A stretch of DNA of 64,000 nucleotides from Isoetes taiwanensis (taxonomy: Eukaryota; Streptophyta; Lycopodiopsida; Isoetales; Isoetaceae), in the NCBI GenBank assembly GCA_021234155.1, contig JAJEKV010000110.1, positions 1,642,338 through 1,706,337 of the forward strand, read 5' to 3'. The notes beneath the pieces were generated by a model that saw only the letters and a program-made list of their open reading frames with translations, was not told the origin of the DNA and did no database searches. Below are positions 1-8,979 of the stretch, piece after piece. Numbering within the stretch: the stretch's first letter is position 1; every line of letters begins with the position of its first letter. Made by a program: the position numbers and the translations under genes.

Positions 1-189
1 TTTCTTCTAACTCGAAATTTTCCCGACCGCCTGAGTTTCCATAGCACCTGTGATTTCGAGAACTCGAATCAACTTCTCAAGAATGGCTACAGAATTTTGG
101 TACTCATCTCATTCCTATAGCTTGAACATTAATTTCCAATAGTAGGTGTCTGAATAGCAATTGTCTGCAGTGTCGAAGATGAATGTTTC

Positions 190-418
190 ATGTTAACTAC
201 AAATCAGAAAAGGAAAGTAGGATTATGCAAAATCGACTCCATCGATCCGACTGCAAACTGTCATGGAATTCCGCTCGGGGATAAGTATGTCCGAGTTACA
301 GTGATTAACTGTTGCGCTATGGATGAAGCTTTACCTCGCAGACACCCCGGTGGGGATACGGTTGGAGAAAGTGTTGGAACATTTGTTGCATGGCCAAGAA
401 ACCACTTAAAAAAGGTAT
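190..418 (+). pseudogene. DUF8039-like fragment of a plant transposon protein
   Basis: The reading frame encodes about 75 residues before a likely GT donor (AAAAAG then GTATGT, 413-420), after which translation runs only a few codons to a stop. The pattern PLGDKYVRV followed by LPRRHPGGDTVGESVGTFVAWPR resembles the region annotated DUF8039 in plant CACTA/En-Spm-associated proteins, where a conserved 'G..vaWP' ends the block. No CACTA terminus or transposase core is visible nearby, so it is an isolated exon or relic. The family call is from motif memory; function is unknown. Confidence 0.5.
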
Positions 419-546
419 GTAACATGTATTACATTGTAGAAATATAGAAGTAGACAAAATTTGTTGTATTAATTGGAAAAAGTTTACAATTGTATATAAT
501 CTGGATAAACCAAACATACAAAATTCCAGACTGTTTCAAGAACCGT

Positions 547-1152
547 CTACTGTTTTAAGCCCAGTCTACTGAGTAGCTGGGCTATCGATACTCCCATTTC
601 CATTCCAGGGCATAGTGAATTCTTCTGGTAAAATCCCAGCAAAAACCCCAGGCTCCAGCTCCACCTCCCCCGCCTGCTCCACCTCCACCTCCTGCCCTGC
701 TCCGCCTCCTGGTCATGCTCCATTGGTTGAGCCATTGCATCGTATGCCGCCTGTGGTAGTGGTTCGTGTTGAGGCATCCAGGCATAGAGGCTAGCCACTA
801 ACCAACGAAGCTCCTCATTTTGAATCTTGAGCTGACGGTTGCGAGATTCACTCTCGATCAATGCATGTACTGCATTATCGAAGTGGTCAGCTAATACTGC
901 TAGCCTCCGTGTGATCTCTAGGGCCTCAGTGCCCAGGCTTAAAATGGCCCTGCGCTCCCTGTTCATATACATTACTTGATCCATGTACTGCAGGGGTTGC
1001 AAGACTGGTGCTCCAGCTGCACTGGTGCTCGGATGCGGTTCAACTGGACTGGAGCTTGCAGCCGCAACTGGAGCTGGGCTGTGTGATTGCTGCCCCAAAT
1101 GTAATTCCAATGCATCTTCGTCACCAACCGGGTGATTAATGTAACTTGGCAT
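547..1152 (-). CDS. 201-aa hypothetical protein, Ala/Pro/Ser-rich N terminus, helical middle
   Basis: An open frame of 201 codons without a recognised family. Residues 1-55 are low-complexity (A, S, P, H rich). Residues 65-125 form a charged helical stretch with possible coiled coil (ERRAILSLGTEALEITRR, then SESRNRQLKIQNEELRW). Residues 150-170 are R/W/G rich and look like translated simple repeat. The start ATG lies inside the left arm of the inverted duplication at 1141-1631, and the other arm repeats the same first four codons (MPSY). Transposon-encoded accessory proteins have this look, but I cannot assign it. It may also be only an exon of a broken gene. Confidence 0.4.
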   Translation of the reverse strand: MPSYINHPVGDEDALELHLGQQSHSPAPVAAASSSPVEPHPSTSAAGAPVLQPLQYMDQVMYMNRERRAILSLGTEALEITRRLAVLADHFDNAVHALIESESRNRQLKIQNEELRWLVASLYAWMPQHEPLPQAAYDAMAQPMEHDQEAEQGRRWRWSRRGRWSWSLGFLLGFYQKNSLCPGMEMGVSIAQLLSRLGLKQ

Positions 1153-1631
1153 CTATCAATAGGAAGTTAGCGAATTATCGGCCGGCGCTGGTTATATTTT
1201 TATTATTTATAAACTTAGAAACTAAGAACCGCGGCGTGTTTAAATTAAAAGTTGAAACTAAGGATAAAAATTGTTTTTATCATTTCGGGTGTAAAGCGGT
1301 ATCTGAGGAAAAACTATACACGCTCGTTCATTCGTGAGAGAAAAAAAAGATGCGGATAGATAAGTAAATAGATAAAAGGCCAGATCTATTTACTTATCTA
1401 TCTGTACAGTTTTTTTTTTCTCTCTGCTAAATGCACGTCGAGCGTGTATAGTTTTTCCTGTATACCAGTTTACACGCTGAGCGTATAAACAATTTTATCC
1501 TTAGTTTCAACTTTTAATTTAAACACGCCGGGCGTGTCTCTTAGTTTCTAAGTTTATAAATAAATAAATATAACACGCCAGGCGTGAATACTGATACTCC
1601 GCTAACTTCCTATTGATAGATGCCAAGTTAC
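1141..1631. repeat. Imperfect inverted duplication (head-to-head), arms about 240 bp
   Basis: The outer 32 bp of the arms (1141-1172 and 1600-1631) are perfectly complementary. Pairing continues inward with gaps and mismatches to a centre near 1379, where a tract around 1355-1372 pairs with 1384-1402. Both arms end with the same start codon plus CCA AGT TAC: on the minus strand it opens the 201-codon ORF, on the plus strand it opens a frame that stops after six codons (1620-1640). It is therefore best read as an inverted duplication of an upstream region plus the first codons, not a simple MITE. Confidence 0.8.
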
Positions 1632-1710
1632 AACTTTTAATTTAAACACGCCGGGCGTGTATACATAAGTTGGGCTAAGGTTAGCATGTATTCGGAACAC
1701 GCTTAGCGTG
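1434..1710. promoter_or_regulatory. Cluster of 13-bp palindromes CACGCYNRGCGTG
   Basis: Near-identical palindromes lie at about 1434-1446, 1473-1485, 1524-1536, 1574-1586, 1647-1659 and 1698-1710, with a degenerate copy in the left arm near 1228-1240 and another at 5995-6007. The outer half-sites are CACGC and GCGTG with a variable centre. Repeated palindromes next to a transposon-like ORF suggest binding sites for a dimeric protein such as a transposase or transcription factor. That role is inference; the sequence pattern is direct. Confidence 0.55.
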
Positions 1711-2022
1711 TTTCAAATATTATCTTTGAGATTTTTCTAATGCTATCTACTTTTCATAATAGAAACTTGCATGCAACAGCATGATTAATTCAGGAAGAGA
1801 AACTCAAGAATTTAGCCGAAACAAAAAGAAGCAGATGAAGTTTATAAAAAACTATTCTGGTTTTCATAAACATCATCTGCTTCCTCTGCCTTGAGCAAAT
1901 GCATAAGCTTGTCTTCTTGGATTAAACCTGCCATTGAGATGCAGCTTAAAACTAAATGAAAACTAACCTTGAATTCTGAGGCTTTTGGATTCGAAGAACG
2001 GAGGACGTTGCTTTTGGTTTTA
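1711..2022. other. Intergenic; short hairpin 1829-1882
   Basis: No coding signal is seen. Arms 1829-1845 and 1866-1882 pair at 16 of 17 positions around a short loop and extend imperfectly on both sides. The last ~50 bp (from about 1975) are the first unit of a tandem duplicate whose second unit lies after the inserted LTR element (5665-5720). Confidence 0.5.
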
Positions 2023-2027
2023 ATTCC

Positions 2028-2978
2028 TGTTGATCCAAGATTTGCATCTTGATCAACACCCGGATCTAAACACTTGTGGTCTGGACCTCCAGAGCTGTTT
2101 ATATGCACAGCTCAAGCCTTTGCCTCTACAAAAGCATAGTCTGGTAGTACTTTAAAGCTGTTGTGCTAAACCAAGTGAAGCTTGCAGGTAGGCATATGCA
2201 CAGACGAAAATTATTGGGACTTGTATTGGCAAATGTGAAAAAATGAATTTGAAATTTGATAGAAGCTTCCAAGAAGGTAATAATCAGACAAATATGATAT
2301 TCTGGACACTAGTTTTGATCTTCTCAATGGAATTACATTGGGCATTTCATCATACTGCCTGATTTGGCAGCATAGGACTGAATGCGACAAACTGGTAGAA
2401 GCTATAACACCATGACAATTACAGAGAAATGCACGATCTCAAAAGGAAATGGACAATGACTAAGATAGATTTTATGCTTCAAGGACAACGATTGCCAATG
2501 ACATAGTTTCAACTTTCATAGAAAATATCAAAAGAACTATAATTTCTGACAAAGCTATATGCAAATGCTTGCAGACGGTCCGTGAGCATTTCGTTTGAGT
2601 CTCCTCCCTTTTTATTAGAGCAATCCACCGAGTTTCTTCAAGAATCGAAAAATCCTGGCCCTAAACCGACCTTACCAACAATTGTGATTGACTATTCTTT
2701 TTAAGGAAAGCCAAATCGGTCGAGGTCTATTCTTGGAATACCATGTGAAAATGCTTGAAAAGACATCATTCCCTTATCTCATCCTATGGGCATATGAATT
2801 TGTATAGGCTAGGGAAAAAGAAATCGGAGATTTAAGAAGGCATAGGAAAATCAAATTTCGAGAGTAAGCAAGCAAATATATGAAAATGAGCAAATGTTAA
2901 AAATGAGCAAATGGGAAGGCTAAGGAAATAACAACGGCAAAATGGTAAAAAAATGTTGGCCACGAAAGTGGGCCAACA
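2028..2978 (-). repeat. 3' LTR of the first gag-only element
   Basis: The 951-bp copy is bounded by TGTTG and CAACA. It lacks a 6-bp segment that the other LTR has near 4992. No strong polypurine tract abuts it; the inner flank (2979-3010) has only a short purine run on the minus strand. Confidence 0.92.
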
Positions 2979-3033
2979 TATGGCCCAACGAACGGCAGGC
3001 TGGTCCCCTCAGCCGATGATTAGGGTTGCTAAG

Positions 3034-3834
3034 TTATCCAACTCCGACCTTAGAAATCATGGTTAAGGCATGTAGAAGTAAAAACAGAGCACTGGCTTGA
3101 ATGAAATGTAAGAGCAGGATTTGCAGAAGATTTTGGAATGAAAGCAATAAATCAGAAGCTTGTCCAGAAGAAATGATTTTGGCAGAGTATTTTCTTCCAT
3201 GGGCAGCCAACAAAATTTGAGGTAAGAAAATTGCATTATCATTTGGAGGCAACAATGAGACAGGAAAATAGGCAGTATGTAGCAAGGCATTTGAGGAGAT
3301 TAGAAAATCATGGATAGAGGCAGTAGGCGGCAAAGCATTTTGGGAAGAGGAATTTGCATAAAAACTAAAGGAATCCTGAAAATTTTGGCCAATAGATCGG
3401 ATGCTGGACACTCTTACTACTGACAACATGATGTCTCCTTCCTGTACTGATGCATCAAACAAATTTTCAATGCCAGAGCTTACCTCAAAGGCATGCAATC
3501 CTCCTTCTATAGGCTGTAAGTCTTGCTTTATTGCTTCATTACATCTCATTAGTGCAATATGCTGATGCTTTGCTGGTTCTGCTAGATGCAAACATTCTGA
3601 ATCACCAAGAGCCTTGGCGTGGAGAAAGGGAAGCGCTTGAGACAACTTTATTACTTCAAGACATTCCACTTCAAAGTTCTTAGACTTCTGCAAATCACTT
3701 GCTGGAGGATCTGAGTGTGCTGCCATCAAAGTAGAATCGCCTGGCACATCTCCTGCCAGATGTGCTTCCTGCTTCTGATTAACACTGCATACATCAGAGC
3801 CTGTAGCTTGAGAGTCACTGGCTAGTGTATCCAT
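3034..3834 (-). CDS. 266-aa ORF of the LTR element, unknown
   Basis: Second ORF in element order, 123 bp downstream of the zinc-knuckle ORF. No family is recognised. The first 60 residues are acidic and Ser/Asp/Ala rich and probably disordered. The C-terminal third is hydrophobic and Leu/Ala rich (around residues 215-255), which could be a membrane segment or a chance reading. It has none of the DTG/DSG protease, FADD-type polymerase or HHCC integrase motifs. It may be the continuation of a gag-like protein, an acquired sequence, or non-coding; its length supports but does not prove coding. Confidence 0.4.
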   Translation of the reverse strand: MDTLASDSQATGSDVCSVNQKQEAHLAGDVPGDSTLMAAHSDPPASDLQKSKNFEVECLEVIKLSQALPFLHAKALGDSECLHLAEPAKHQHIALMRCNEAIKQDLQPIEGGLHAFEVSSGIENLFDASVQEGDIMLSVVRVSSIRSIGQNFQDSFSFYANSSSQNALPPTASIHDFLISSNALLHTAYFPVSLLPPNDNAIFLPQILLAAHGRKYSAKIISSGQASDLLLSFQNLLQILLLHFIQASALFLLLHALTMISKVGVG

Positions 3835-3957
3835 AGAACTGTGACCTTGTAACCCCTTGATTTTTGTTGAACTTTTAAACAGACTTGCAATGTTGAAGCT
3901 TTTTTCTGAAACTTGCCAATCTTCTACATATCTTTTTTGTGCAGGTTCTAGATCTTT

Positions 3958-4635
3958 CTAAGTTTCATCCTCATACCACATGGAGACAAGGTTACCTTCT
4001 TGGCATTCCGACTGACATGTTTTTATAAAACGAGACAAGGGAACCTTTTTTTTGAGATAAAGATTTTTCGCTGGCCCAATTGCTCCATGATGCTGTTCCA
4101 AATCAATTAAGTCTGTAAACCCCACAAATGCAAATTGGGAATGTTCTTGTAACTGAACCTCTTCTTTGTGACAAAGATTTTCCTCTGCAACATGCTGCTC
4201 CAAATCAATTAACTCTGTAAAACCCACGTAAGAAAATTGGATATCTTGCTTTACAGGAGCCACATCCAATCCCACAAAAGCTGAAACTTTTCTTTGTTCC
4301 AATTGTGTATCCTCTATGCTCACAACAACTTGTTCCTCTTGTTGGAGCCTTACAGTTCTGCCATGAACATTAGGAGGATTATTTGGAGCTGGCATTGGAA
4401 ATTTTGGTGCAGTGGGACATTGAAGACGACGATGGCCTTTGACTCTGCAATATGTGCATATTTCATGCAAGTTGTGGAAGCTAATAACATGGCAATGCTT
4501 GATGGTATGGCCTGTTAGATTGCAATATTCACAGACCACTCCTATACAGTTTTTACACCCTTCACCTACATAGAATTCACATGGTGGACCTTCTAGTGCT
4601 TGTAACAGCCTCCTTTCTTGTCTTTGGCGTTCCAT
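3958..4635 (-). CDS. Gag-like protein with two CCHC zinc knuckles
   Basis: The 225-aa product starts 47 bp downstream of the primer-binding site, where gag is expected. Residues 35-48 (C-x2-C-x4-H-x4-C) and 60-73 (same spacing) are nucleocapsid-type zinc knuckles that bind RNA; an extra C-x2-C pair sits at 27-30. The C-terminal half holds a duplicated block (VGFT, one variable residue, then LIDLEQH, at about 136-148 and 170-182, with a third degenerate VGL at 121). No capsid-like helical domain precedes the knuckles, which start unusually close to the N terminus, so the protein may be truncated or a captured zinc-knuckle protein rather than standard gag. Confidence 0.7.
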   Translation of the reverse strand: MERQRQERRLLQALEGPPCEFYVGEGCKNCIGVVCEYCNLTGHTIKHCHVISFHNLHEICTYCRVKGHRRLQCPTAPKFPMPAPNNPPNVHGRTVRLQQEEQVVVSIEDTQLEQRKVSAFVGLDVAPVKQDIQFSYVGFTELIDLEQHVAEENLCHKEEVQLQEHSQFAFVGFTDLIDLEQHHGAIGPAKNLYLKKKVPLSRFIKTCQSECQEGNLVSMWYEDET

Positions 4636-4681
4636 AATCTCTGCATAAAATTGAACTGTAAGAATAAGCTACCAAAAGATC

Positions 4682-4699
4682 ATCCCGGTAGGACCTCCA
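4682..4699 (-). promoter_or_regulatory. Primer-binding site, tRNA-Gln type
   Basis: On the minus strand, three bases after the 5' LTR, the sequence reads TGGAGGTCCTACCGGGAT. Its complement ends in CCA with acceptor strand TAGGACC and discriminator T, which from memory fits a plant tRNA-Gln (acceptor GGTCCTA). The position and the initial TGG are direct; the tRNA identity is recall and should be aligned. Confidence 0.7.
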
Positions 4700-4702
4700 A
4701 AA

Positions 4703-5659
4703 TGTTGATCCAAGATTTGCATCTTGATCAACACCCGGATCTAAACACTTGTGGTCTGGACCTCCAGAGCTGTTTATATGCACAGCTCAAGCCTTTGCCT
4801 CTACAAAAGCATAGTCTGGTAGTACTTTAAAGCTGTTGTGCTAAACCAAGTGAAGCTTGCAGGTAGGCATATGCACAAACGAAAATTATTGGGACTTGTA
4901 TTGGCAAATGTGAAAAAATGAATTTGAAATTTGATAGAAGCTTCCAAGAAGGTAATAATCAGACAAATATGATATTCTGGACACTAGTTTTAAAATGGAT
5001 CTTCTCAATGGAATTACATTGGGCATTTCATCATACTGCCTGATTTGGCAGCATAGGACTGAATGCGACAAACTGGTAGAAGCTATAACACCATGACAAT
5101 TACAGAGAAATGCACGATCTCAAAAGGAAATAGACAATGACTAAGATAGATTTTATGCTTCAAGGACAACGATTGCCAATGACATAGTTTCAACTTTCAT
5201 AGAAAATATCAAAAGAACAATAATTTCTGACAAAGCTATATGCAAATGCTTGCAGATGGCCCGTGAGCATTTCGTTTGAGTCTCCTCCCTTTTTATTAGA
5301 GCAATCCACCGAGTTTCTTCAAGAATCGAAAAATCCTGGCCCTAAACCGACCTTACCAACAATTGTGATTGACTATTCTTTTTAAGGAAAGCCAAATCGG
5401 TCGAGGTCTATTCTTGGAACACCATGTGAAAATGCTTGAAAAGACATCGTTCCCTTATCTCATCCTATGGGCATATGAATTTGTATAGGCTAGGGAAAAA
5501 GAAATCGGAGATTTAAGAAGGCATAGGAAAATCAAATTTCGAGAGTAAGCAAGCAAATATATGAAAATGAGCAAATGTTAAAAATGAGCAAATGGGAAGG
5601 CTAAGGAAATAACAACGGCAAAATGGTAAAAAAATGTTGGCCACGAAAGTGGGCCAACA
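4703..5659 (-). repeat. 5' LTR of the first gag-only element
   Basis: The 957-bp copy, TGTTG to CAACA, is followed by target duplication attcc at 5660-5664. It should hold the promoter for leftward transcription; I cannot place a TATA box with confidence. Confidence 0.92.
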
Positions 5660-5664
5660 ATTCC

Positions 5665-6660
5665 GAGGCTTTTGGATTCGAAGACCGGAGTCCTTTGCTT
5701 TTGGTTTTAATTCTGAGCCTCCGATGTCCTCTGCTATACAGATGCTACAGATGCTACAGAACAAAAGGCGGAGTCCTTTAGTAAGTTAGGAATTGCCGAA
5801 ACCAAATATCTAATATTGCTGAAAAGAAATCTGCTCACCAAGATTTTAGGAGGGCAGATCCAAATATAGCAGAAGCGCAACCGGCAAATCGTATGAAGGA
5901 AGGAAAAAAATGTAGGAACTTTGAGAGCGTGAAATGGATTTATATAGGCATAATTAGAAATAAATAAGCATGAATAATTGATTGCTTGAATTAACACGCC
6001 TGGCGTACGGTCTTCCCGCCAGACATGACATGTATATGGTATATGTGGAGAATATTGCATTTCATGCAATAAATTCTCAGGGCATTTTATTCCATTTATT
6101 GCATTCGAAAAAACAGAATTTGGAAATTTTATATAGGCTAAATTAAAAATGATTTTAAAGGCCAAATTATCAAGGCTAAAAAATAGTGTTGGGGAATTTT
6201 TTTAGGTCGTATGGGAAAATTTCATATGGTTACTGTGATGAATCAGAGATCTCATGTGGTTGATTTATAGCCGAGACTTTGTTGAGACAAATGCAGAGAC
6301 AAAATTTTAGAGAAAACACTTTGGAGATAAAACGCATGAAGAAAACAGTTTGATTTCATTCAAAAAAATTTTATGTACAGAAAAACTGTTTGAAGAAAAC
6401 TGTTTGAAGGAAAATTTTGTGAAGAAAACTGTTTGATTTCGTTCAAAATTGATATGTACAGATGCCCGAAGGCTTGTAAGTAGATGCCCGAAGGCTTTTC
6501 ACAATATTACAGAAAAAAAAATGCCCGGAGGCGTGTCCGAAACTTCTATAAGTAACAAAAAAAAAAAGGAGGGCCGCCCGGGATCTGCATCACTCTTCTT
6601 CCATGTCTGCAAGAAAGAAGAAAGAGAGGTGTTAGAACAAAAAAAAAGAGGCAGCCATGC
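5665..6660. other. Non-coding stretch with short degenerate repeats
   Basis: It begins with the second unit of the ~52-bp tandem repeat (5665-5720). A CACGCCTGGCGTA palindrome lies at 5995-6007. From 6340 to 6540 there are repeated short units (GAAGAAAACTGTTTGA and ATGCCCGAAGGC types). Reading frames across it are low-quality and I call no gene. Confidence 0.5.
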
Positions 6661-6670
6661 AAACCTGGTT

Positions 6671-6782
6671 CACCACCACCACCACCACCACCACCACCAC
6701 CACCACCACCACCACCACCACCACCACCACCACCACCACCTCCTCCTCCTCCTCCTCCTCCTCCTCCTCCTCCTCCTCCTCT
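6671..6782. repeat. Compound microsatellite (CAC)n(CTC)n
   Basis: About 23 CAC units (6671-6740) pass directly into about 14 CTC units (6741-6782). Frames across it give poly-His/poly-Leu or poly-Val/poly-Glu, which are artefacts of the repeat. Confidence 0.95.
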
Positions 6783-6841
6783 GTTTGACTAAAAGGGTGC
6801 AATTTGCCTAGGTCAATGGTGCCTCTCCAACTCAAGATGGT

Positions 6842-7586
6842 GTGCAACATATTGAAAAGAGCAATTTCAATGAAAAACCAACTCCTAGCAAGAATGTTGA
6901 AGAAAAACAATTAGTCCTCCATAGTAGGGTGCGATGGAGGAACAAGAAGGTGAGAATCATGCACAAGTGCAACAAGGAAATAGTAGGCCAAGGAGTCATT
7001 GTGCTAGCAGATCCTGGTCAAGCTGTTAATGATGAAAGGCTAGGGAAAGACAATATTGGTATTGCAATTTCTTTGTTGGAAGACAACTGGAAAGGTAAAG
7101 GTTTGGGTGACAAGGAATGTTTTGGTTGTGTCAAGTAATTGGAGGTTCCTTGCATCATGGCATGGCCTATAAGTAGTGTTCAATTTGTGGAGGATTATAT
7201 TTTTCCAGAGCCTGAGGTTGTTGGGGACAATGATTGTCTTGATATTGATCCATTGGCAGTTGGAACTCTAAACCTAGGCAAAAGGGGAGAAGTATCAGTT
7301 GCCAGACATTATCCTAGCAAAAGAGCCAAGTTGATTAGTGACACCAAACGTGAGACAATGGCGAAGGTTAGGGGCTCAGAGTGTTGTTGGAGTGGTTGTA
7401 TACAATTCTTTACAATAGAACAATTGGTGGAAGCAAGAGCCACTTTTCAAGAGTATACTGTTGATGAGAGGAGGACCTACATGTACACAATCTTCGAGCA
7501 TGCACTTCAGGATGAAAGAAACCCAAACAGAAAAAGATACCCTTTGCTAGGCAAATGGATATGTCCAAAAGCATGGCAGAATATCC
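6842..7586 (+). pseudogene. 5' part of a decayed DUF7869-type transposon-like gene
   Basis: One reading frame runs through this stretch, broken by a TAA at 7136-7138 and cut at 7586 by an inserted LTR element. The first half has a 'GQGVIVLADPG ... LEVPCIMAWP' pattern similar to the DUF8039-like piece at 190-418. The second half reads into GKWICPKAWQNI, the N-terminal zinc/adaptor region usual in DUF7869 proteins. The frame resumes in phase after the insertion at 11184. A stop codon, the insertion and later frameshifts show it is dead. The product was probably encoded by a plant DNA transposon; this is inferred from family resemblance. Confidence 0.6.
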
Positions 7587-8557
7587 TGATATGGATTAGG
7601 GATTCTTAGTGACTTTATCCGCTTCGATCAACAGATAGATAGACAGAAAAACAGAAGAAATAACTCTCAAGTCTTATATTGATTATAATCAATAACAAAG
7701 GCACTTGGTTTCGACAACCAAGTTATGGAGCATTCAGTTTCCACCCAACCGGATCCAGGGATTAAGGCAATTTCCAAGGGATTTACACACAAATTGACCA
7801 CAGCTTCTTCTCTTATAGTCTGGGATCTTTTGGAATACAGCAAGCACTACACTAATAGGCTTTAGAAGGCAGCAACAGCTCTGAGATCCGGCCTGAGCTC
7901 CACACTTAAGCAATTAATAGAGCTCCTCTGTAGACTGGACCAGATCGGCCTAGTAAAACTGGGATTTGGGACCGTGATTGCAAAGAGAGAGGCTCAGATT
8001 CGACGGCAGCTGCATCAAGCTCTCTGTAGGTTGGATTTGGGAAGCAACAGCCAGAAACTGGAATCAATTATATTTTCTTCTGCTCTATCGGCTGTCTGCT
8101 GGAGCCGGATTCTATGGCAGGAGCTGGGTGCTGACGTCGAAAACAATGGCAGGGATCTGCTCTTCCCGATTCTATGTCTAGAGTTTTTTCCTTCCCTTCT
8201 ATTTGGTGCAGGCCGCCCTTTCTATTTCCAGATCGATCTCCATCTCCTCGCTTTTTCCTGTTACGCTATTCTTCTAATAACAGTTCGTTTTCTTTTTTGC
8301 ATGTCCACGCCAATTTTGTCTCCAATTCGCCCTTTTTGGATAAATATAATTGCATGTGCCTTTCCTTATGGAATATCATCCCCTTTAGTAAAAATAGATG
8401 CATGAAGGGATGTTTTGCTCTATTCCTTGGCTTGTAATGGTCACTGGTGATATAATCTCTTGCCTCTTTTATCATTCCTTATAACCTTTGGTTTCCTTAT
8501 GCCCCATTGCCTTAATCCCTTGCATTTGGATCACTCCCCCTAGCATGCTCCATATCA
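7587..8557 (-). repeat. 3' LTR of TR-GAG element
   Basis: This 971-bp LTR has TGATATGG and CCATATCA ends. On the minus strand a purine-rich run (8558-8571) directly precedes it and is a candidate polypurine tract. Confidence 0.93.
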
Positions 8558-8703
8558 ATTCCATCCTTCTTAAGAAGATCGTACGCAATCTTTCGAATGC
8601 ATTTGAGATGGGTCCATCCCTTCTCAAAGTAATTACTTTCGAATTAGCTTGCATCGAAGGGTTCCCTTATCCTGCAAACTTAAGAAACAGTTATGGATAT
8701 TCG

Positions 8704-8809
8704 CGTACTTCCGCAGTACGATATATCCTTGTACCTCCGCGGTACTACTTGATTGTATCTCCATGATACAGTATCTCCACGATACCCAATCATTGTATCT
8801 CCGCGATAC
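8704..8809. repeat. Five short stem-forming repeats GTAYCTCCNNGRTAC
   Basis: Small palindromes with a TCC-containing loop lie at 8704-8720, 8731-8745, 8755-8769, 8771-8785 and 8795-8809. Stem bases covary between GTAC- and GTATC-type arms, keeping pairing. They lie downstream of gag in element order, between gag and the 3' LTR. Confidence 0.8.
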
Positions 8810-8979
8810 TGATGTAAATTTTGTCAGGCCTATTGCTACAACTACAATTACCATTCTTCAAAATTTACATCTAATGCACCATGCTTACAAATCAACATAC
8901 AAAAACATACAATGGATCAACATACAAAACAAATCAATTTTTGCAAATTCTACCCTAAAGGTGTAAATTTTAATCATGT

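Larger units (their letters stand above)
2028..5659 (-). mobile_element. Complete gag-only LTR retrotransposon, minus orientation
   Basis: Two direct repeats (2028-2978 and 4703-5659) begin TGTTG and end CAACA and are flanked by the 5-bp target duplication attcc (2023-2027 and 5660-5664). The primer-binding site lies three bases inside the right LTR, so the right LTR is the 5' LTR and the element reads leftward. The 1.7-kb interior has two ORFs, one with two CCHC zinc knuckles, and no protease, integrase or reverse transcriptase. It is therefore non-autonomous and needs enzymes in trans. I counted about seven substitutions plus one 6-bp indel between the LTRs, so insertion was recent relative to other elements here. 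It landed between two units of a ~52-bp tandem repeat. Confidence 0.93.

Noticed and set aside
4294-4518. Plus-strand ORF opposite the zinc-knuckle gene
   Set aside because: It is a shadow frame; the minus-strand zinc-knuckle pattern is specific.
6632-6910. Proteins with long poly-His, poly-Leu, poly-Val or poly-Glu runs
   Set aside because: They are translations of the (CAC)n(CTC)n microsatellite on either strand.
7974-8437. Plus-strand ORFs of up to 143 codons repeated at 10592-11058
   Set aside because: Both lie within the two LTRs of the gag-only element, on the strand opposite to its transcription.
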